A DNA stretch of 64,000 nt, from NCBI GenBank assembly GCA_022836615.1, contig MU405300.1:62001-126000 (forward strand), in the 5' to 3' direction. The DNA is from Annulohypoxylon bovei var. microspora (Eukaryota; Ascomycota; Sordariomycetes; Xylariales; Hypoxylaceae). The translations under genes and the position numbers were made by a program. This document shows, piece by piece, positions 38,601-50,875 of this stretch. Numbering within the stretch: the stretch's first letter is position 1; each line of letters begins with the position of its first letter. The notes under the pieces were generated by a model. The model saw only the letters and a list, made by a program, of their open reading frames with translations. It was not told the DNA's origin and did not search any database.

Positions 38601-38737
38601 TATCCATATGAAGACTGAGAAGCAGGGAATCCTGAGGATTGACTTGATGAGTGGGCAGAAGTTGCGCCATTGTAACGTACAGCCTTGGTGCGAGACCCTC
38701 CCGCTGGCTGCGCTGTAGGACGGCGCTTGGGCGGCAT
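35697..38737 (-). CDS. HIRAN-SNF2-RING helicase (HLTF/Rad5-like)
   Basis: Predicted 902-residue nuclear ATPase, exons 38737-37859, 37807-37245, 37154-36858, 36799-36689, 36607-35973 and 35920-35697. Every junction keeps the frame. Residues 1-80 are disordered. A HIRAN domain (about 88-190) includes NPGERVLCRREPSNPYDRNA. The SNF2 ATPase has ADDMGLGKT (about 348-356) and DEAH (449-452), and the C-terminal helicase half ends with AIDRVHRLGQTRETTVWKL. A RING-type finger (665-704) is inserted between the ATPase halves, the order known from HLTF and Rad5, which act in replication-fork remodelling and PCNA polyubiquitination. One expected zinc ligand is Gly687 instead of Cys. It is shorter than yeast Rad5, so the exact orthology is open. 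Confidence 0.9.
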
Positions 38738-39981
38738 ACCTAGTGGATCGGTTTAATTCGAGTGAAACAAGCCGTTTTTAATGATTGACTTAAACGAAAG
38801 TATGTCCACGACAAATTCGAGGCTCAATCTGAACTTTTTGCGTGCGTCAGATTGAATATTTTGTTGTGGAAAAGAAAAGGGAAAAAGTAGACTGATGAAA
38901 GTTTACAGTTAAGAGTCGACGCGTTTTTTGGTTTCGATTCGCGTTTGCTATTATTAAAATCTGACAATAAAAACATCTTGAAATCACGTGATATACTTGT
39001 TACAAATTGGTCCCGGCTTCTATACATGAACAGTATTACGACATAGTAGTCATTATACTCAAATATATGGTGTTTTCAGAAGATATACTCATTTTTGAGA
39101 GGAATTTCTTTGCATTCACTTTATGTCGTAATATGAAGTCGTTACCTCATCCTTCGCCTACCTATTTCGGATCGGTTGACCAACGAGGTGACGGCACTTA
39201 CATCGGCTGTCGGGGTGCTCCATCCGAACTTAGCCGCTTACACATTGCCGCCCTCAATTCTGTGCACTGTACAAGCTCACTCTGCCATATTGCATTTTTA
39301 CCTACGTCAAATCTCACCGAATAACAATAAATCAATAATAAATTTGAGGTCATTATATGTGAAATAATGGAAATCGAATGTTTAGATTCTCTTTGGAACC
39401 TTCAGATTATAATTCAGTATACAAAAACAACAAACAAGGTACAATATAATACGCACTTTATCCACCTGCCTTACACAATATCACTGTTTTACTGTACAAA
39501 ATACAGTGCGCATACGGTACGGCTATAGGGAGATCTCACCATCGATCGCCGGCGAATGGGACAACACCATGATGGTGCAATCCGAGCTAGGCCAAATCAA
39601 CGAGACAGAGCATTGCTAATATTGCGAAACGAGCCGCAACAGCACAACTTCTCTTCCTTTTTTCAACTTCACCTCATCTCGTCTCTCAGATTCACGGAAA
39701 CACGAATGTGCAAGTTTGATTCATTCTCATTAATCATCGCTATCGAAAACGAGCTACTCGGCCTTGCTATGGACGGCCAGCTTCATCGACGCTTACATGA
39801 AGTCATGTGTCTGCCTCTCCGATGCTATCTAGGCCAAACTTCATATCCATGATTAGGATGGCAAGGAGCCTGTTCCCTCGCCATATACATTACAAAGCCG
39901 TCAAACCATCTCGCTGAGACATACCCAAAACTCCTTACAAATCCCTTCATGATCTCGTCATAGCTTACAGGTCAACTAGTC
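38738..39981. other. intergenic, helicase promoter to dioxygenase 3' side
   Basis: About 1.2 kb, AT-rich. It should hold the helicase promoter and the 3' UTR of the minus-strand cysteine dioxygenase. Small frames at 39007-39367 and 39556-39852 have no coding support. Confidence 0.55.
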
Positions 39982-40687
39982 CTAAACTCGTTTGCCATGC
40001 GAAGAGTAAAGGCCGCACGTCACGTGCGTTCTCTCTCCCGTCTTAGGGTTGAAGATATAGCAGCCGTTCTTGGCCACGTTGGGAGGAGTGTACACTATCG
40101 ACGTTAGCCAAGTGGTGCGGAACGATGAGCGCTCATGAGGGACCTACGATGTAAGGAGACAGCATAGTCGCTGCCTTGGTTGGATACCCGGTGAAGTCCA
40201 AGCTCGTCTGCCATGTAGGCGACAGCATTCTCCTTATGGACATGTTCTGACTTGACTTCCATCGGTTTCTCCTTATCGCCGTCGGGATGTTCATATCGAG
40301 TCTCGGTGAGGTCGCCGTGGAGTATCTTCATCAGGCAGTGAGCGTTGCCGTGATCGTGGATAGCGCTCCCCTTTCCGGGTGTCCATACGAGCACGAGCTA
40401 TTTTAGTAAGTTAAGTCAGTACTGTTTGCACTTGGCATTCAAACAGATTGATCGGAGACGACGCAAGGGCTTACCAAGTTCGCTTTGCCGTTGCCCTCGT
40501 CGACGAGGTTTCTGGTATATCCAATATTGCCGTCTTCCATCGCATACATGGACCACTCCTTCTTATCGGAGACATATCGTTCCATGATATGCGTTAGGTC
40601 TTCTACATCGACATCATCTGAGGTCAATCCCGACGACGGCCCCAAGACATCCTTGATGTCCGTAACAAGTTGTTCGAAGCGGCTCAT
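39982..40687 (-). CDS. cysteine dioxygenase (type I)
   Basis: Predicted 191-residue cytosolic iron enzyme that oxidises L-cysteine to cysteine sulfinate, the first step of cysteine catabolism. Exons are 40687-40475, 40397-40148 and 40094-39982. The cupin metal ligands are His85 and His87 in AIHDHGNAHC and His140 in LGLHRVSN. Arg59 in GYTRNL matches the substrate-carboxylate arginine. Cys92 and Tyr156 (in LHLYTPP) match the pair that forms the thioether cofactor. These positions lie within one residue of those in mammalian CDO. The C-terminus carries HVTCGLYSSHG, as in fungal orthologs. The size fits the family (about 190-210) and the gene appears intact. Confidence 0.93.
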
Positions 40688-43600
40688 CTTGATGGATTTT
40701 TATGGTTTATTGATGGTGAGGTTCGGGTTTGCTAATATATTCGATATCTAATGATATTAGGTATTGGGTGTAGGTAGTGGACGTCGATGATGTGATGGCC
40801 TAAAGTGGTTGAGGTCTATCTGCCACTCGAGAATATATAGGGTATGGAAAGGGAGAAGCGGTGTCAGCACTGTTCTGCGATGGCCTGCAACCTTTGTGGC
40901 ATTCCAACTCCGCTTTTCTCTGCACACCTGGACGAACACCTCAATGTTCCTACCTTTCCTACCTTGGCTACTAGGTAGTGCGCTGCCGATTACCGGGCAT
41001 ACCGGGGAAAGAAATCACCTGCAGTTTCCCTTATCATTACGATCGTTGGGAAAATGGAAGGACAGAGTCGCCGATAACTAACACAATCATTTTTGATTGG
41101 TTAAAGCCGGTTCTAAGAGGGACACTGGTACGTAATCGTGGCCTGTTCTTTTTTTTCTTTATTCTAACCGTCTCGTGGGCTAGTCGCACGGACTAAACTT
41201 AACAAGAAATTTTCTAGAAGAATTATTGAGAAGACAAGTCTCATGACAATGAATTTGAATAACAAAGCTTTTTGAATCAATTTCCCGTCATTTTTTTCAA
41301 GAAACTAATGAGATAGTGATTGTACCTTCTGCTTGCCGGACTAATTCGAGAAAGGGGTCCTGGAAAATCCGGGTCTAACCGATAAGACCTAATGACCTGT
41401 CGGCTCAGCCCCACCAGACTGATGAAATTTACCCTTGTTTAAAGGCTTATCTAACCCCGTTTCTTGCGCCGGTCATCGTTGGGGATTCTGCCATTTCATC
41501 AAAACCAAGACACCTGGTGAGACCACGCATTGGAGACAATTGGGTCCTAGTAGCCATTGTACAAAGGTTCTAGAGAATACGGAAACTCATTACGTCTCGG
41601 CTGGCTATAATATCAAAACATTTCATCATGTTTGAAACTTGCAAAACAAGTTCGAAATATCTGCTCAGATCTTTGGCAAGCCGGTACCGCTCTGGCTATT
41701 TCTCGTTGGTCTAAGAATCAAACGGCACTTACGTCTTCTTGGCGCTCTCACCGACGATCCATTGCCTCAGTAACATTCCCGGGATGCATATGTGTCCTCT
41801 GACACTGGCAATCAAAGCAGCGGTCTCCACTACATGAACAGCAGGTCGAGCAAATTCTCTGTATGAATAATACTGTGTATCTATATGTAGGTAGGTACCG
41901 TATTCAGGATCTCTCCTTTTTAACATGGCGCTTAGGGTGTATTTTCCACACCTACGAGATACATAAGCTTGCTTCTTTATCCCGCCGTGCATGACGTGCG
42001 GAGTATTTATACTGGCATTAGTGTACCGTATCATCGGCACCAAGGGTTACGTTGCTACGCTCGTGTCATTCTACCGGGGATGATGGGATGTCACCGTACC
42101 CGGGACCGGACCGGAGTGAGCTGAATAGTACGATACTCCGCTGACCGAAGAAAACGTGGCGGAGTCTGCCGACGCGCAAAGCCAGTAGGGATTGTAAAGC
42201 TTACGCTCTGACTCTTTATTGCCGTAGTAAATCCAGCTCTCGATGAGCTACGTAGAGTGTTTACGCGTTTACCCATTCTTCGTCATACCATGAAACTAGG
42301 TACTTGAAACGAGGCAATGGTTAGGTCACCAATGAATTTCCCATGGGTCTACGAGTCCAATTCGAAACCCTCGTTGGCAAACGGACAGATGCGCTCCGAA
42401 TCTCCAGTCTTCTGGAATTTTTCTCTAATTTAATTCTCATCATATTAACCCCTTATCTAGCAATTGTCTCCCGGCAGGATTTAATGCGTAGAGTGTATTC
42501 TACCTCAAACTGTTTAAAGGCGACTGCCAGTTAAAAGGGTAGATGGCTAGGGCCGTAGATCCAGTTAAATAGTCCGACACATTTCCCGTATACTCGCCGG
42601 CCCTGATACCGCCCAGGTCGGAGTCGGGTAACCACTCAAGGTCTAACCGGCGCCGTAGTTATTATGACTAAAAATACGACCGGGTGCCGAACATGGAGCT
42701 CGGGGCCGGAACCTCTAAGCCCTGTACACACAGGCGCCTTGATATCGGCCGGGTACATAAATACGAGAATTTCTCACCTCGAAAGTTTCGACTCGCCTCC
42801 GTCCGCTTCAGCCCTATTCACAAACATCGAAACGGAATAACGCCAAATCATCGCGTGCGATGAGCCAGTTTATCTCAGACATTGTAGAGGTAATAAAGGA
42901 AGCATGTGTAAGCCGAAGGGTCCATATGAATAAGAAGCAACTGTCTAAAGACCTTCGGGGTGGTGATGATAGGCTCGTCGTTGGAGTTTTCCAGGATTCC
43001 ACTCTCTAACTATCTTCTATTAAGGTGCTCAGGAGGAATAAGATGACACGCCACCGACGGGACTGCTTCTACATTTTAGCACCAATTATATACTTACCTT
43101 AGTACTTATACTTGCTCTAATATTTCAGGGCTTTTCGCTCAGCAGGATCAGAGTAGTCCGATGCTAGCATGAAATTGCGAAAACCAGATGCTGAGTTGTA
43201 AAGAGAATTATTATCAGACATTCGACAGCGGGCGGTAGAAGAAGATTCAAAACACAAATATACCTAACTATCTCGATACTTCATAGAGAGTGATATAAAT
43301 GACCGGTGAAGGAAACCCCGATACGACACAAATGCGAGAAGTGCAACTTTGGCGACTACCTATTAATTAAGTTAAAAAAGAAAAGAGGCCATCTTCCGAG
43401 ACATTCGTGATGATGCTACTACACGAGATGTAAGATTAGCACAAGTACCCATATATCGGAAGACTTCATTACAAGTTGAAACTGCCACATCTATCAATTT
43501 TATAGGTAAACTATAGGTAAAAACTAAGATAGAAGTTCGCATAACAAAGGATTGAGAGTGTCGATAAATTAGAAGAATGTATTCCAAAACCCCCAATAAT

Positions 43601-45046
43601 AGGCTAGCTAGGTTTGATGACGACGAGAGCTTGACTCGATGCAACGTCCGATTCGCCTCACCCCGCAGCCCGGAGAAATTGACGAATGGAACTTGTGCAG
43701 CTTGAAACTTCTCCAAGCCAAAGCCAGGCGTCGTCTTCTTTTAAAAAGAGCTGCCTGCCCATGTTGCACACGTAGGATCCACTATCGTACCTGCCTACGT
43801 CTTTCATAGCTCGCGGATGTAGATATACAAATCGGACCAAACGCTCCCTTTACTTAGGAACTTACCGCCCTCTTTAATTTTCGTTGTCCTACTTAATTGT
43901 CTGGAATTTCAAAATGGCGCCCCCTAAGTCAGCAGATAACTTCCCAGATAGCATGTTTCTCATACAATCCACGCCTACTACCCAATCAAGAAATACCATT
44001 TAAAGACATCGAAGCCTTAAACTCTCCCCCCATCCATAGACCAGCAGCTTACAGCAGCCCGGCGTGGCTAATTATGGGCCTGCGAGCCCCGTGACGGAAC
44101 TAATCTCGATCGTCGGGCGAAGCTAACAGCCGTCCGGGTCCGGTCAGATGCGGCATTACGTCGATATCTCGTAACCCGTGCGTGTAGCAGCACAGCGTCA
44201 TAGACTTCTAGGTTTCGCAACCCCTTGGAATCGCACACGAATCCTTGACACTTAACTGCCAGATTGCTAAGTAGGAACCTGGGCAATAGGTAAGGTGCCT
44301 AGGTCCTACTTACCTAAGACGAACGGCGGACGAGCCAATCTCGAAACGAAACGGCGGCTCGCACCAATCACCCTTCCCACTTCCCCCAACGACGCGGCCA
44401 ATTCTATGACTCCCGCAAAAGAAATGATTCGTCAGTAGTGTAACAGCGCCGTGTGTTGAGAGGTTGGGCGTGTCCCTCATAGGCCCATCTCCTCCGTGTT
44501 TCATGCTTCGCAGCGCGGGCAAATCCTGCTTCGGTGCAACAGCCATGCTCTCGGTGAGGACGAGGGTCAGGACATGTATGTAGGAACCAAAGCTGCCAAG
44601 CTGCCAAGTGAACACATTCCTCGCCTCAGGTACCGGTACCTCTAAGCGTCACCGATTCTCCGCCTGTCTCGTCCCGTCGTCCCATGTAGGCTTCCCCCGC
44701 ACATTCGTGCATTACAAAGGGGACCCCACCATCGTCATCCAACTTGGGGTGGCCAGACCGGTGTTCACTTTGTGTACCTATCGACCGGCTAGTACCTTTA
44801 AAGTTCGATTGGGTCCCCTGTTTGAATCAATTCTTGTTTCTCTTTTTATACGATTTGTGGTGTGGTGTGTTTAGACCCTGAAGAAACATATCGGGAATTT
44901 AGCTTAGAAGGTTGTTCGGACATATCACAAGAGCCTCTAGGTACCCAGTTGACAGGCCTCACTTATACGAGCCGGCTACAAACGAATAATAGCGAAAATG
45001 GAGCGAATTCATCATAGTATGTCTGGCCTTCGAGGTTTGGGAACCG
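40688..45046. other. 4.4 kb gene-poor region
   Basis: No open frame here has recognisable domains, and the longest (41729-42043 and 43372-43716 on -) look random. The start holds the cysteine dioxygenase promoter. The last 100 bases hold the leader of the membrane protein gene with its overlapping upstream ORF. TAGGTAGG tracts occur at 41887 and elsewhere. Confidence 0.5.
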
Positions 45047-45057
45047 ATGCTAATTGA
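44998..45057 (+). promoter_or_regulatory. upstream ORF overlapping the start codon of the membrane protein gene
   Basis: An ATG at 44998 opens a 19-codon frame ending with TGA at 45055-45057. It is in a different frame and runs past the main ATG at 45047. Ribosomes translating it could not reinitiate at the main start without backing up. If the leader includes 44998, the uORF should repress translation. The 5' end of the transcript is unknown. Confidence 0.45.
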
Positions 45058-46212
45058 CCGAACAGTAAACCCGTTCGCGAAGCGCGATTCTCATAGCAAG
45101 AACACGGTCATAACTTGGTATGTGAAGGTGTCCAGCATCGAGAATTCAGGATCTCGGCCTGCATATATGAAATAACTAACCTTGTGGCAGTATGTGGTTA
45201 TATGCTTTTATTATTGCGAATCTCCGATCCTCTACTTTCTCATGCGAAATACACCAGAAAAATAGGGCTGGAACCTGTGGACATAGTATTAACAAAGAGC
45301 AGACAAGGTCTTGACATCAATCACCTGGCTGCTATCCATTATCGTCTCAGTCTACTATACCTTCAAGAAACCTCATGATGGTGTCTGGGCTCGTCGAAAG
45401 ATATGGCATCAGAACGATGCGTTCTACACGGCATTCCGACTGAATTCCATCATCACCAGCATCTATTGGTAAGGCTAAACCAAGCACACTGTATCTTGAG
45501 TTGTTTTCCCTGACAGTTACCCTTCGATTAGGATCGTTCTCTTCGTCCTCCAGGGAGGATACATCGCCCATCTATTCTCCGGAACCGTGGAACACGTGAA
45601 TTCGGCTTGCTCCGTGGGCAGTCACTTCATTGTTAACAATCTGTTCCACTTCGCCTTCGTGATGTTGTTCGTACGCTCTTACTTCGGCTGGGCGGAGCTG
45701 TTCATCATTCTCAACTTCTTCAACCTGAGCTCGCTATATTTCCGCCATCCAGGTTACGCTCGGTTTATTCACACGCCCGTCGTATCGGGACCGTTGGCAT
45801 GGACTTTTGTCGCAATTTACTGGAACGGGGCTATCATGGTGCCTCATCCCGACTCACTTGTTGCCCGTATCTTCGGTAACATTTTCATCTGGTCGATCCT
45901 GGTATATGGCCTATTTTTCATCGTTGTTTACAAGGTTAGTACTTTTGCCATATCTAGATTCATACGTAGATTTAACGCCTGTAGGACTATACCATGGGCT
46001 TTAATCTTAGCGTCCTGTCAGCGGCGATCGGAGTATCCCAGTTCTTGCGACAGGTCGTTGCGTTTCAGTGGATATTCGCCTTCATCATCATGGCCATTCT
46101 CTTCGTCGCTACCCTCGTGGTTGCTGTGCCTGCTGCGACCGGCAGAGGTATCAAGTTTGCAAGAGCTCGTGAGGGTGATACCGAGCGAGCTCCACTCCTT
46201 GGTGAGAGTTAA
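45047..46212 (+). CDS. multi-pass membrane protein, DUF1774-like
   Basis: Predicted 295-residue integral membrane protein, exons 45047-45127, 45308-45468, 45517-45934 and 45985-46212. The first exon reads VNPFAKRDSHSKNT after the ATG, a sequence seen at the N-terminus of this fungal family. The first donor is uncertain: GTGTCC after 45127 and GTGAAG after 45121 both keep the frame, while the best consensus (GTATGT after 45117) does not. About six transmembrane segments follow, with the motifs NSACSVGSHFIVNN and FFNLSSLYFRHP and a short polar tail ending in ERAPLLGES. The family is fungal and of unknown function. The location is probably an endomembrane. The family call rests on recognition of these motifs. 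Confidence 0.75.
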
Positions 46213-46734
46213 GCATCGCTCGGGGAAAATGCTAGGAGTCCTTGCTGGTGGATGATATGAGAGAGGTAATTGGGAAGTATGATACTAAGTAATATCTCTG
46301 CTCACTCGGAAAATGAGGATGCTCTTGCCTAGCTGCCTAGGTACACTGTCATTTCAGGTGTCCTTTTTCGCAGCTCGACCGGTGCGACGGCGTTGGTAGG
46401 CTGATGGGCAAGACTTATGGGAGCGACATATCAAAACTGAATCATTAATTTGTGGTATTCGGTCATGTTATTTTTCTACGTAAACAAAATATGTTGACGA
46501 GGTTGATTTTTGAAGATTTAAAGTTATTCGATGTTCTACATAGAACCTTGAACCTTGTCATTTCAGTGGGGTGATAACGATAAGGACACGGTACACCCCA
46601 CTATCCCGGTTGTAGCAGCGTGGTGACGCTTGAAACTTTTGAAATTTGAAAAAATAAACTCACAATAATCACATATTCCTACACCTCCTATAACTTATAT
46701 TGTCCCCTGGAAGTCTTCTTCCTGATTTTCCATC
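46213..46734. other. intergenic, membrane protein to phosphopantetheinyl transferase
   Basis: About 0.5 kb in tandem orientation, likely a 3' UTR followed by the promoter of the next gene. AT-rich near 46625-46700. No gene seen. Confidence 0.6.
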
Positions 46735-47472
46735 ATGTCGCTCCCTAAGCTCCCGAAGCTTAGCATTGGCACGGATATTTGCCAAATATCAAGAGTCTAT
46801 AATATCCTAATTACTGACAAAGCAGAGAAATTTGTTACCCGTATTCTCACTGAGGAAGAGCGGAGTCGCGGTCGGGGCTTAGCGATTTACAACACCGTCA
46901 TGAACAAGAGACCCATATACAAGAACCCCTTGACGGATACAATAAATAAAGATTATATGTCTTTCAGGTTGCAACGGGCAATCACTCAGGCTTCCCATTA
47001 TCTGGCTGGAAGGTTCGCGGCGAAGGAAGCGGTTATGAAGGCCTATAAGTACCGCAGGCTTTACGTCTCAGATATCGTCATCGCTTATGAGAACACTCGG
47101 TATCCGAAGCCAGGAGTTGACGAGTCCTCCAACCGCCTTGAAGAGGAATTGTCGAATTCGGAGGCAGAAGTTGACGAGTTCTCCGCCCCCCTTAAAGAGG
47201 ACCTTTCCAACTCAGAGGAAGTTTCGAATTCGGACGGACCGTCCAACCCCAAGTCTGCCGATTCTCGACGGGGGAAACCGGGAAAAATCGCCGAAGTTTG
47301 GGGCCCGCCGATCGCCATCATCAGAGGCGGGGGAATCTACGAAGATGTAATTGTGCCCATCAGTATCAGCCACGACGGGGAATATGCTATTAGTTCGTGC
47401 ATAATACCTTTAGAGGAGCCAAAGCTCCTGAACAGCGTAGAGTCCGATGACAAACAATCCGAAGTGGACTAA
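46735..47472 (+). CDS. AcpS-type 4'-phosphopantetheinyl transferase (holo-ACP synthase)
   Basis: Predicted 245-residue single-exon enzyme that moves the phosphopantetheine arm of CoA onto an acyl carrier protein. The first signature is SIGTDICQISRV with Asp14. The second is AGRFAAKEAVMKAY with Glu98 and Lys97, the Mg and CoA-binding helix. The closing ISISHDGEYAISSCI matches the conserved SxSHDG strand. Residues 128-163 are an acidic insert made of two imperfect 18-residue repeats, followed by a basic linker. The size suggests a stand-alone AcpS, such as the mitochondrial Ppt2 type, and not a fatty-acid-synthase domain. No clear targeting peptide is visible. Confidence 0.85.
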   Translation: MSLPKLPKLSIGTDICQISRVYNILITDKAEKFVTRILTEEERSRGRGLAIYNTVMNKRPIYKNPLTDTINKDYMSFRLQRAITQASHYLAGRFAAKEAVMKAYKYRRLYVSDIVIAYENTRYPKPGVDESSNRLEEELSNSEAEVDEFSAPLKEDLSNSEEVSNSDGPSNPKSADSRRGKPGKIAEVWGPPIAIIRGGGIYEDVIVPISISHDGEYAISSCIIPLEEPKLLNSVESDDKQSEVD

Positions 47473-48175
47473 GCCGGGCTCTGACGTCCCTCTACACCCG
47501 ACACATACGACGCAGCTTCTCCTTGATGCATGCACGAAGTTATTCACCGAGAAACCAAATCTGTATGGGCAATGCTGACTCAGGCCTGGATATAATCTCC
47601 AAGAGATCCCGGTTAGCATGCGGTCTTTCGTACCTGGTAGGCTGCACAGTCAACTACCTACCTACATTCTAGGCACGTCGAAGAAGGTGTTAGAACTTGG
47701 GCTTGAGTGAAAATCCTGCTATTTTCACTTCAAACTCCTGAGGTTGTTACCAATATTAAGAGGTGGAAATACGATGGTAGCCAATGGCCATCATCTCTCT
47801 GTATCCGTATGAAATAAAATCTCAAAAATGTCGAAACATTGAAGCTAATTCTTTCGTGTTTTCTTTATATGTTTTTCGTGCCTCTGCTAGCTGTACATAC
47901 CTCTTAGCTTGAGCTCCAACGATCTCCAAGTACTCTTAGATATCTACTCTGCATGTCTGCACTAACTCTACCTAGCATCCTGCATGTAGCGCCACTTTGA
48001 CCAATTGTAAACTCTGATAACCTGACCGATCTTTTAAGCTTTCTTTTTAATAAGTCATACTGCCCCGCACAACGTCGAGGCGCTATGGCCTTTTCCTTTC
48101 ATTATAAGGCCCAATAAGAGCATGGAAATCCATCATCGAAGCATCGGTAACTCCGCAATGGCCGATTTTGAGTGA
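47473..48175. other. intergenic, transferase 3' side to tRNA
   Basis: About 0.7 kb holding the transferase 3' UTR and the upstream flank of the tRNA gene. Contains the CCTACCTAC tract at 47656. No gene seen. Confidence 0.6.
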
Positions 48176-48282
48176 GACTGCTTGGCGCAATGGTAGCGCG
48201 CGGTCCTCCTATTATACTGGGTTGATCCCGTGAAATAGGTAGTGATAGACTGAGGTTGCGGGTTCGAGTCCCGTGGTGGTCG
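48176..48282 (+). tRNA. tRNA-Arg (anticodon CCU) with intron
   Basis: A full cloverleaf can be drawn. The acceptor stem pairs 48176-48182 with 48275-48281, including three G-U wobbles. The D stem is GCGC/GCGC. The anticodon stem pairs 48201-48205 with 48248-48252, and the T stem pairs 48258-48262 with 48270-48274 around the loop TTCGAGT. The anticodon CCT is at 48208-48210. An intron of about 35 nt (48212-48246) follows base 37, the usual place for nuclear tRNA introns. The mature length is 72 nt and no CCA is encoded. It decodes AGG. Confidence 0.88.
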
Positions 48283-49043
48283 CTCTTCTTTTTGCACTTC
48301 TTGCTCTTGACAATTCCTTGATAGTCGTTTCTATTTCACGTTTCTTTTGGTGTTCTGAATACTTCCATTAGATGTTTAAGAAAACTTCTCTTGTGAATGC
48401 ACTTTCCCGAAACAAGACCAGTCATTTTTTACTTGTTAAGATTTCGAAGTTACTATTATTTATCCTAACCTTTTATCACATTAGATATTCATATTGCAAT
48501 ACTAGCACGAGAAATTCAATGCATCTGAAAGACATTGACTAATTAAAATATAATTTCTATAGAATATCGTAGTGATGCAAAACTATGTCGTTAAAGAATA
48601 CTCTGTCATTTATTTTTATGACTATGTACCTACCTAGTAGTAGAAATGGATCTTAGTCGTATCGTTCCTGACCGTTCCTCACATCGTCAGACAGTCTAGA
48701 AAGCTACTGGAAACCACGTCCTGCAATTCGGTACTTGCAGGTACATTGAAACGCTAAGGTAGGATCGGACATATCAGATCTTCCTAACCTTAAAGTCAAT
48801 TAGGTTACAGAGCCTCAACAAGGTTCTAAGGTTATTTAGTGAGCTTCCGTACATAAATAAAACGAACTACAAATTATCAACTCCAACTGCATTTTCCCAA
48901 GGTTCTTACTATCAACATTTCGCAACATTGTCGCGTGCAAAAATTCACTATCGAAAATTTAGTGTACTTAGGTAACTAACGAATTGAGTCATCTAAATTT
49001 TTCATTTCTTTATTCATAAATACCTAATACCTGGTAAATCACC
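48283..49043. other. intergenic, tRNA to Bre2
   Basis: About 0.76 kb, AT-rich. It holds T-runs after the tRNA that could end pol III transcription (48289-48295) and the promoter of the Bre2 gene. No other gene seen. Confidence 0.55.
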
Positions 49044-50875
49044 ATGGCTACTGATGTGGATCTACCAAAACGACAAATCACCCCAGTCCCAATACCTACC
49101 ATCCCCGTATCCGTTCCCCAGAAACGACCTCTCGAAGACGACCACGCGCCTCCCGTTTCCTCGCCACTTAACCCAAACCCCGATGTAAAACCTAGCAAAT
49201 CTCTGTCGCATGACGACGTAGCAGTCATGGCCCGCGAGAAACCTGCTAGGAATAAGAAGGATGCCACTAAAAAACGAGAATCTAAAGCTGGACCCGGCCT
49301 AGAGAGCTCTAGAGCAACGCCTGACCCTAAGATCAAAGAGCTTCAGCTACCTCCGAACGAGTCTTCGCCTCTGCGCTATAAGTTAGCACCTCCGAAGCCT
49401 TCTGATTTCGAAACAGCTCGAGGTCCTGTATTTACTCCCCATCACGAAATCACCACCACGGATGGATCTACCATCCAATTCTACGAGACATCAGAACAGT
49501 AAGTCGTGTCTACAATGCTACTATCGCGGCTTCCTACTGACATATAGCCAGTGTCTTCAACAAGAAGAGCTATCATTACCTACACTGCATAGCCGACCCA
49601 GCCTTCCCTTCTTCCTTCTACTATCGACAGACCGAACCCGAACCCTACGGCGCCCATATCAGCTTCGAGGATGCCGCTACCCACATGTACATGGACCAAT
49701 TGGGCCGACACATAACGACAGACAAGGGTTTTAGATCGGCAAGAGCCAATGTTGCTATTCGCCAAGGCCGATGGTATTGGGAATGCAAAATTACTAAAGG
49801 TACTACTAAGAGCAATGCGGATGGAAGCGTCGAGTCGCACGGCCACGTGCGTCTAGGATTTGCGAGACGCGAAGCTTCGTTAGACGCGCCGGTCGGATAC
49901 GATGCGTATAGTTACGGTATTCGAGATGTGCAGGGTCAGAAGGTACACATGTCGCGACCTAAGGACTTCTTCCCTCCCGGCGAAGCGATCATGGAAGGCG
50001 ACGTAGTTGGACTCGAGATCCAGCTACCGTCGGAGCACTTACACAGAAAGGTCGTCCAGGGCCAGTATAACCCGGCGGTGGACTCGTTAGACGATGAAGA
50101 GTCGGTTACGGAAACGGCCAACATCGTTCGGGATAGAATACCCATCCGCTTCAAGCAGCACATCTACCTCGAGAAGATCGACTACCACACGACCAAGGAG
50201 CTCGAAGACCTCATGAACCCGTCCCCGGCGGGTCCCTCCGGCACGATAGGCAGTAGGCCAGCCGATCGCCCGAACCCGAACCACCAGGTGCCGGCCCTGC
50301 GCACGCTGCCTAAGTCGTGTATCAAGGTCTACAAGAACGGCGTGCTGATGGGCACAGCCTTCACCGACCTGCTTGCTTTTCTTCCGCCGGCCTCGAAACC
50401 GCAGGCCCAGGTGGGCGCTAGAGAGGGCATGGATGACGGCATGGCCGGGTACTACCCCACGATCAGCGTGTTCCGCGGTGGTGCTGCCGAAGTAAACTTC
50501 GGGCCGGATTTCTGGTACCCTCCCCCGGGGTACCTCGACTCCAACTCCAAATCCAACACCAACCCATCTGACCCCGATGGCGATGGCGATGTGGAAATGG
50601 TCGACGTAGACACCGTCAAAGTTGCTGCTCCTTCTACCTCCACCTCCATTATCGCCGATAATAAGGACAGGGATACGATCAAGTCAGTAGCAGAGCGATA
50701 CGACGAGCAGATCGTGGAGGACGTAGTAGCAGACATTGTCGATGAGGTGGACTTCTGGATGCGCGACGGCGCCCGCGTGATCGACCGCACGGGCGGTAGG
50801 GATGCCAAGGCCGAGACGACGGCTGGCATCGCGCCCGCCAGGGAGGAAATCAAGGAGCTTGTGCAGGACGACTAG
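49044..50875 (+). CDS. bre2: COMPASS complex subunit Bre2/CclA (SPRY domain, ASH2L homolog)
   Basis: Predicted 592-residue nuclear subunit of the Set1/COMPASS complex, which methylates histone H3 lysine 4. Exons are 49044-49498 and 49552-50875. The acceptor CCAG before 49552 is chosen because it alone keeps the frame and gives HVFNKKSYHYLHCIADP. Residues 1-110 are disordered and basic. The SPRY domain follows, with TDKGFRSARANVAIRQGRWYW, GHVRLGFARREASLDAPVG and YDAYSYGIRD, as in Bre2 and ASH2L. A Ser/Pro linker interrupts it, and the second half closes with KVYKNGVLMGTAF, YYPTISVF and EVNFGPDFWYPP. The C-terminus has VDEVDFWMRD. The frame stops at TAG 50873-50875, yet an open frame with coding-like composition continues in phase to 51154. 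Confidence 0.9.

Noticed and set aside
41729..42043. 104-codon minus-strand frame
   Set aside because: No hydrophobic pattern, domain or splice-linked exon; length is not exceptional for this composition.
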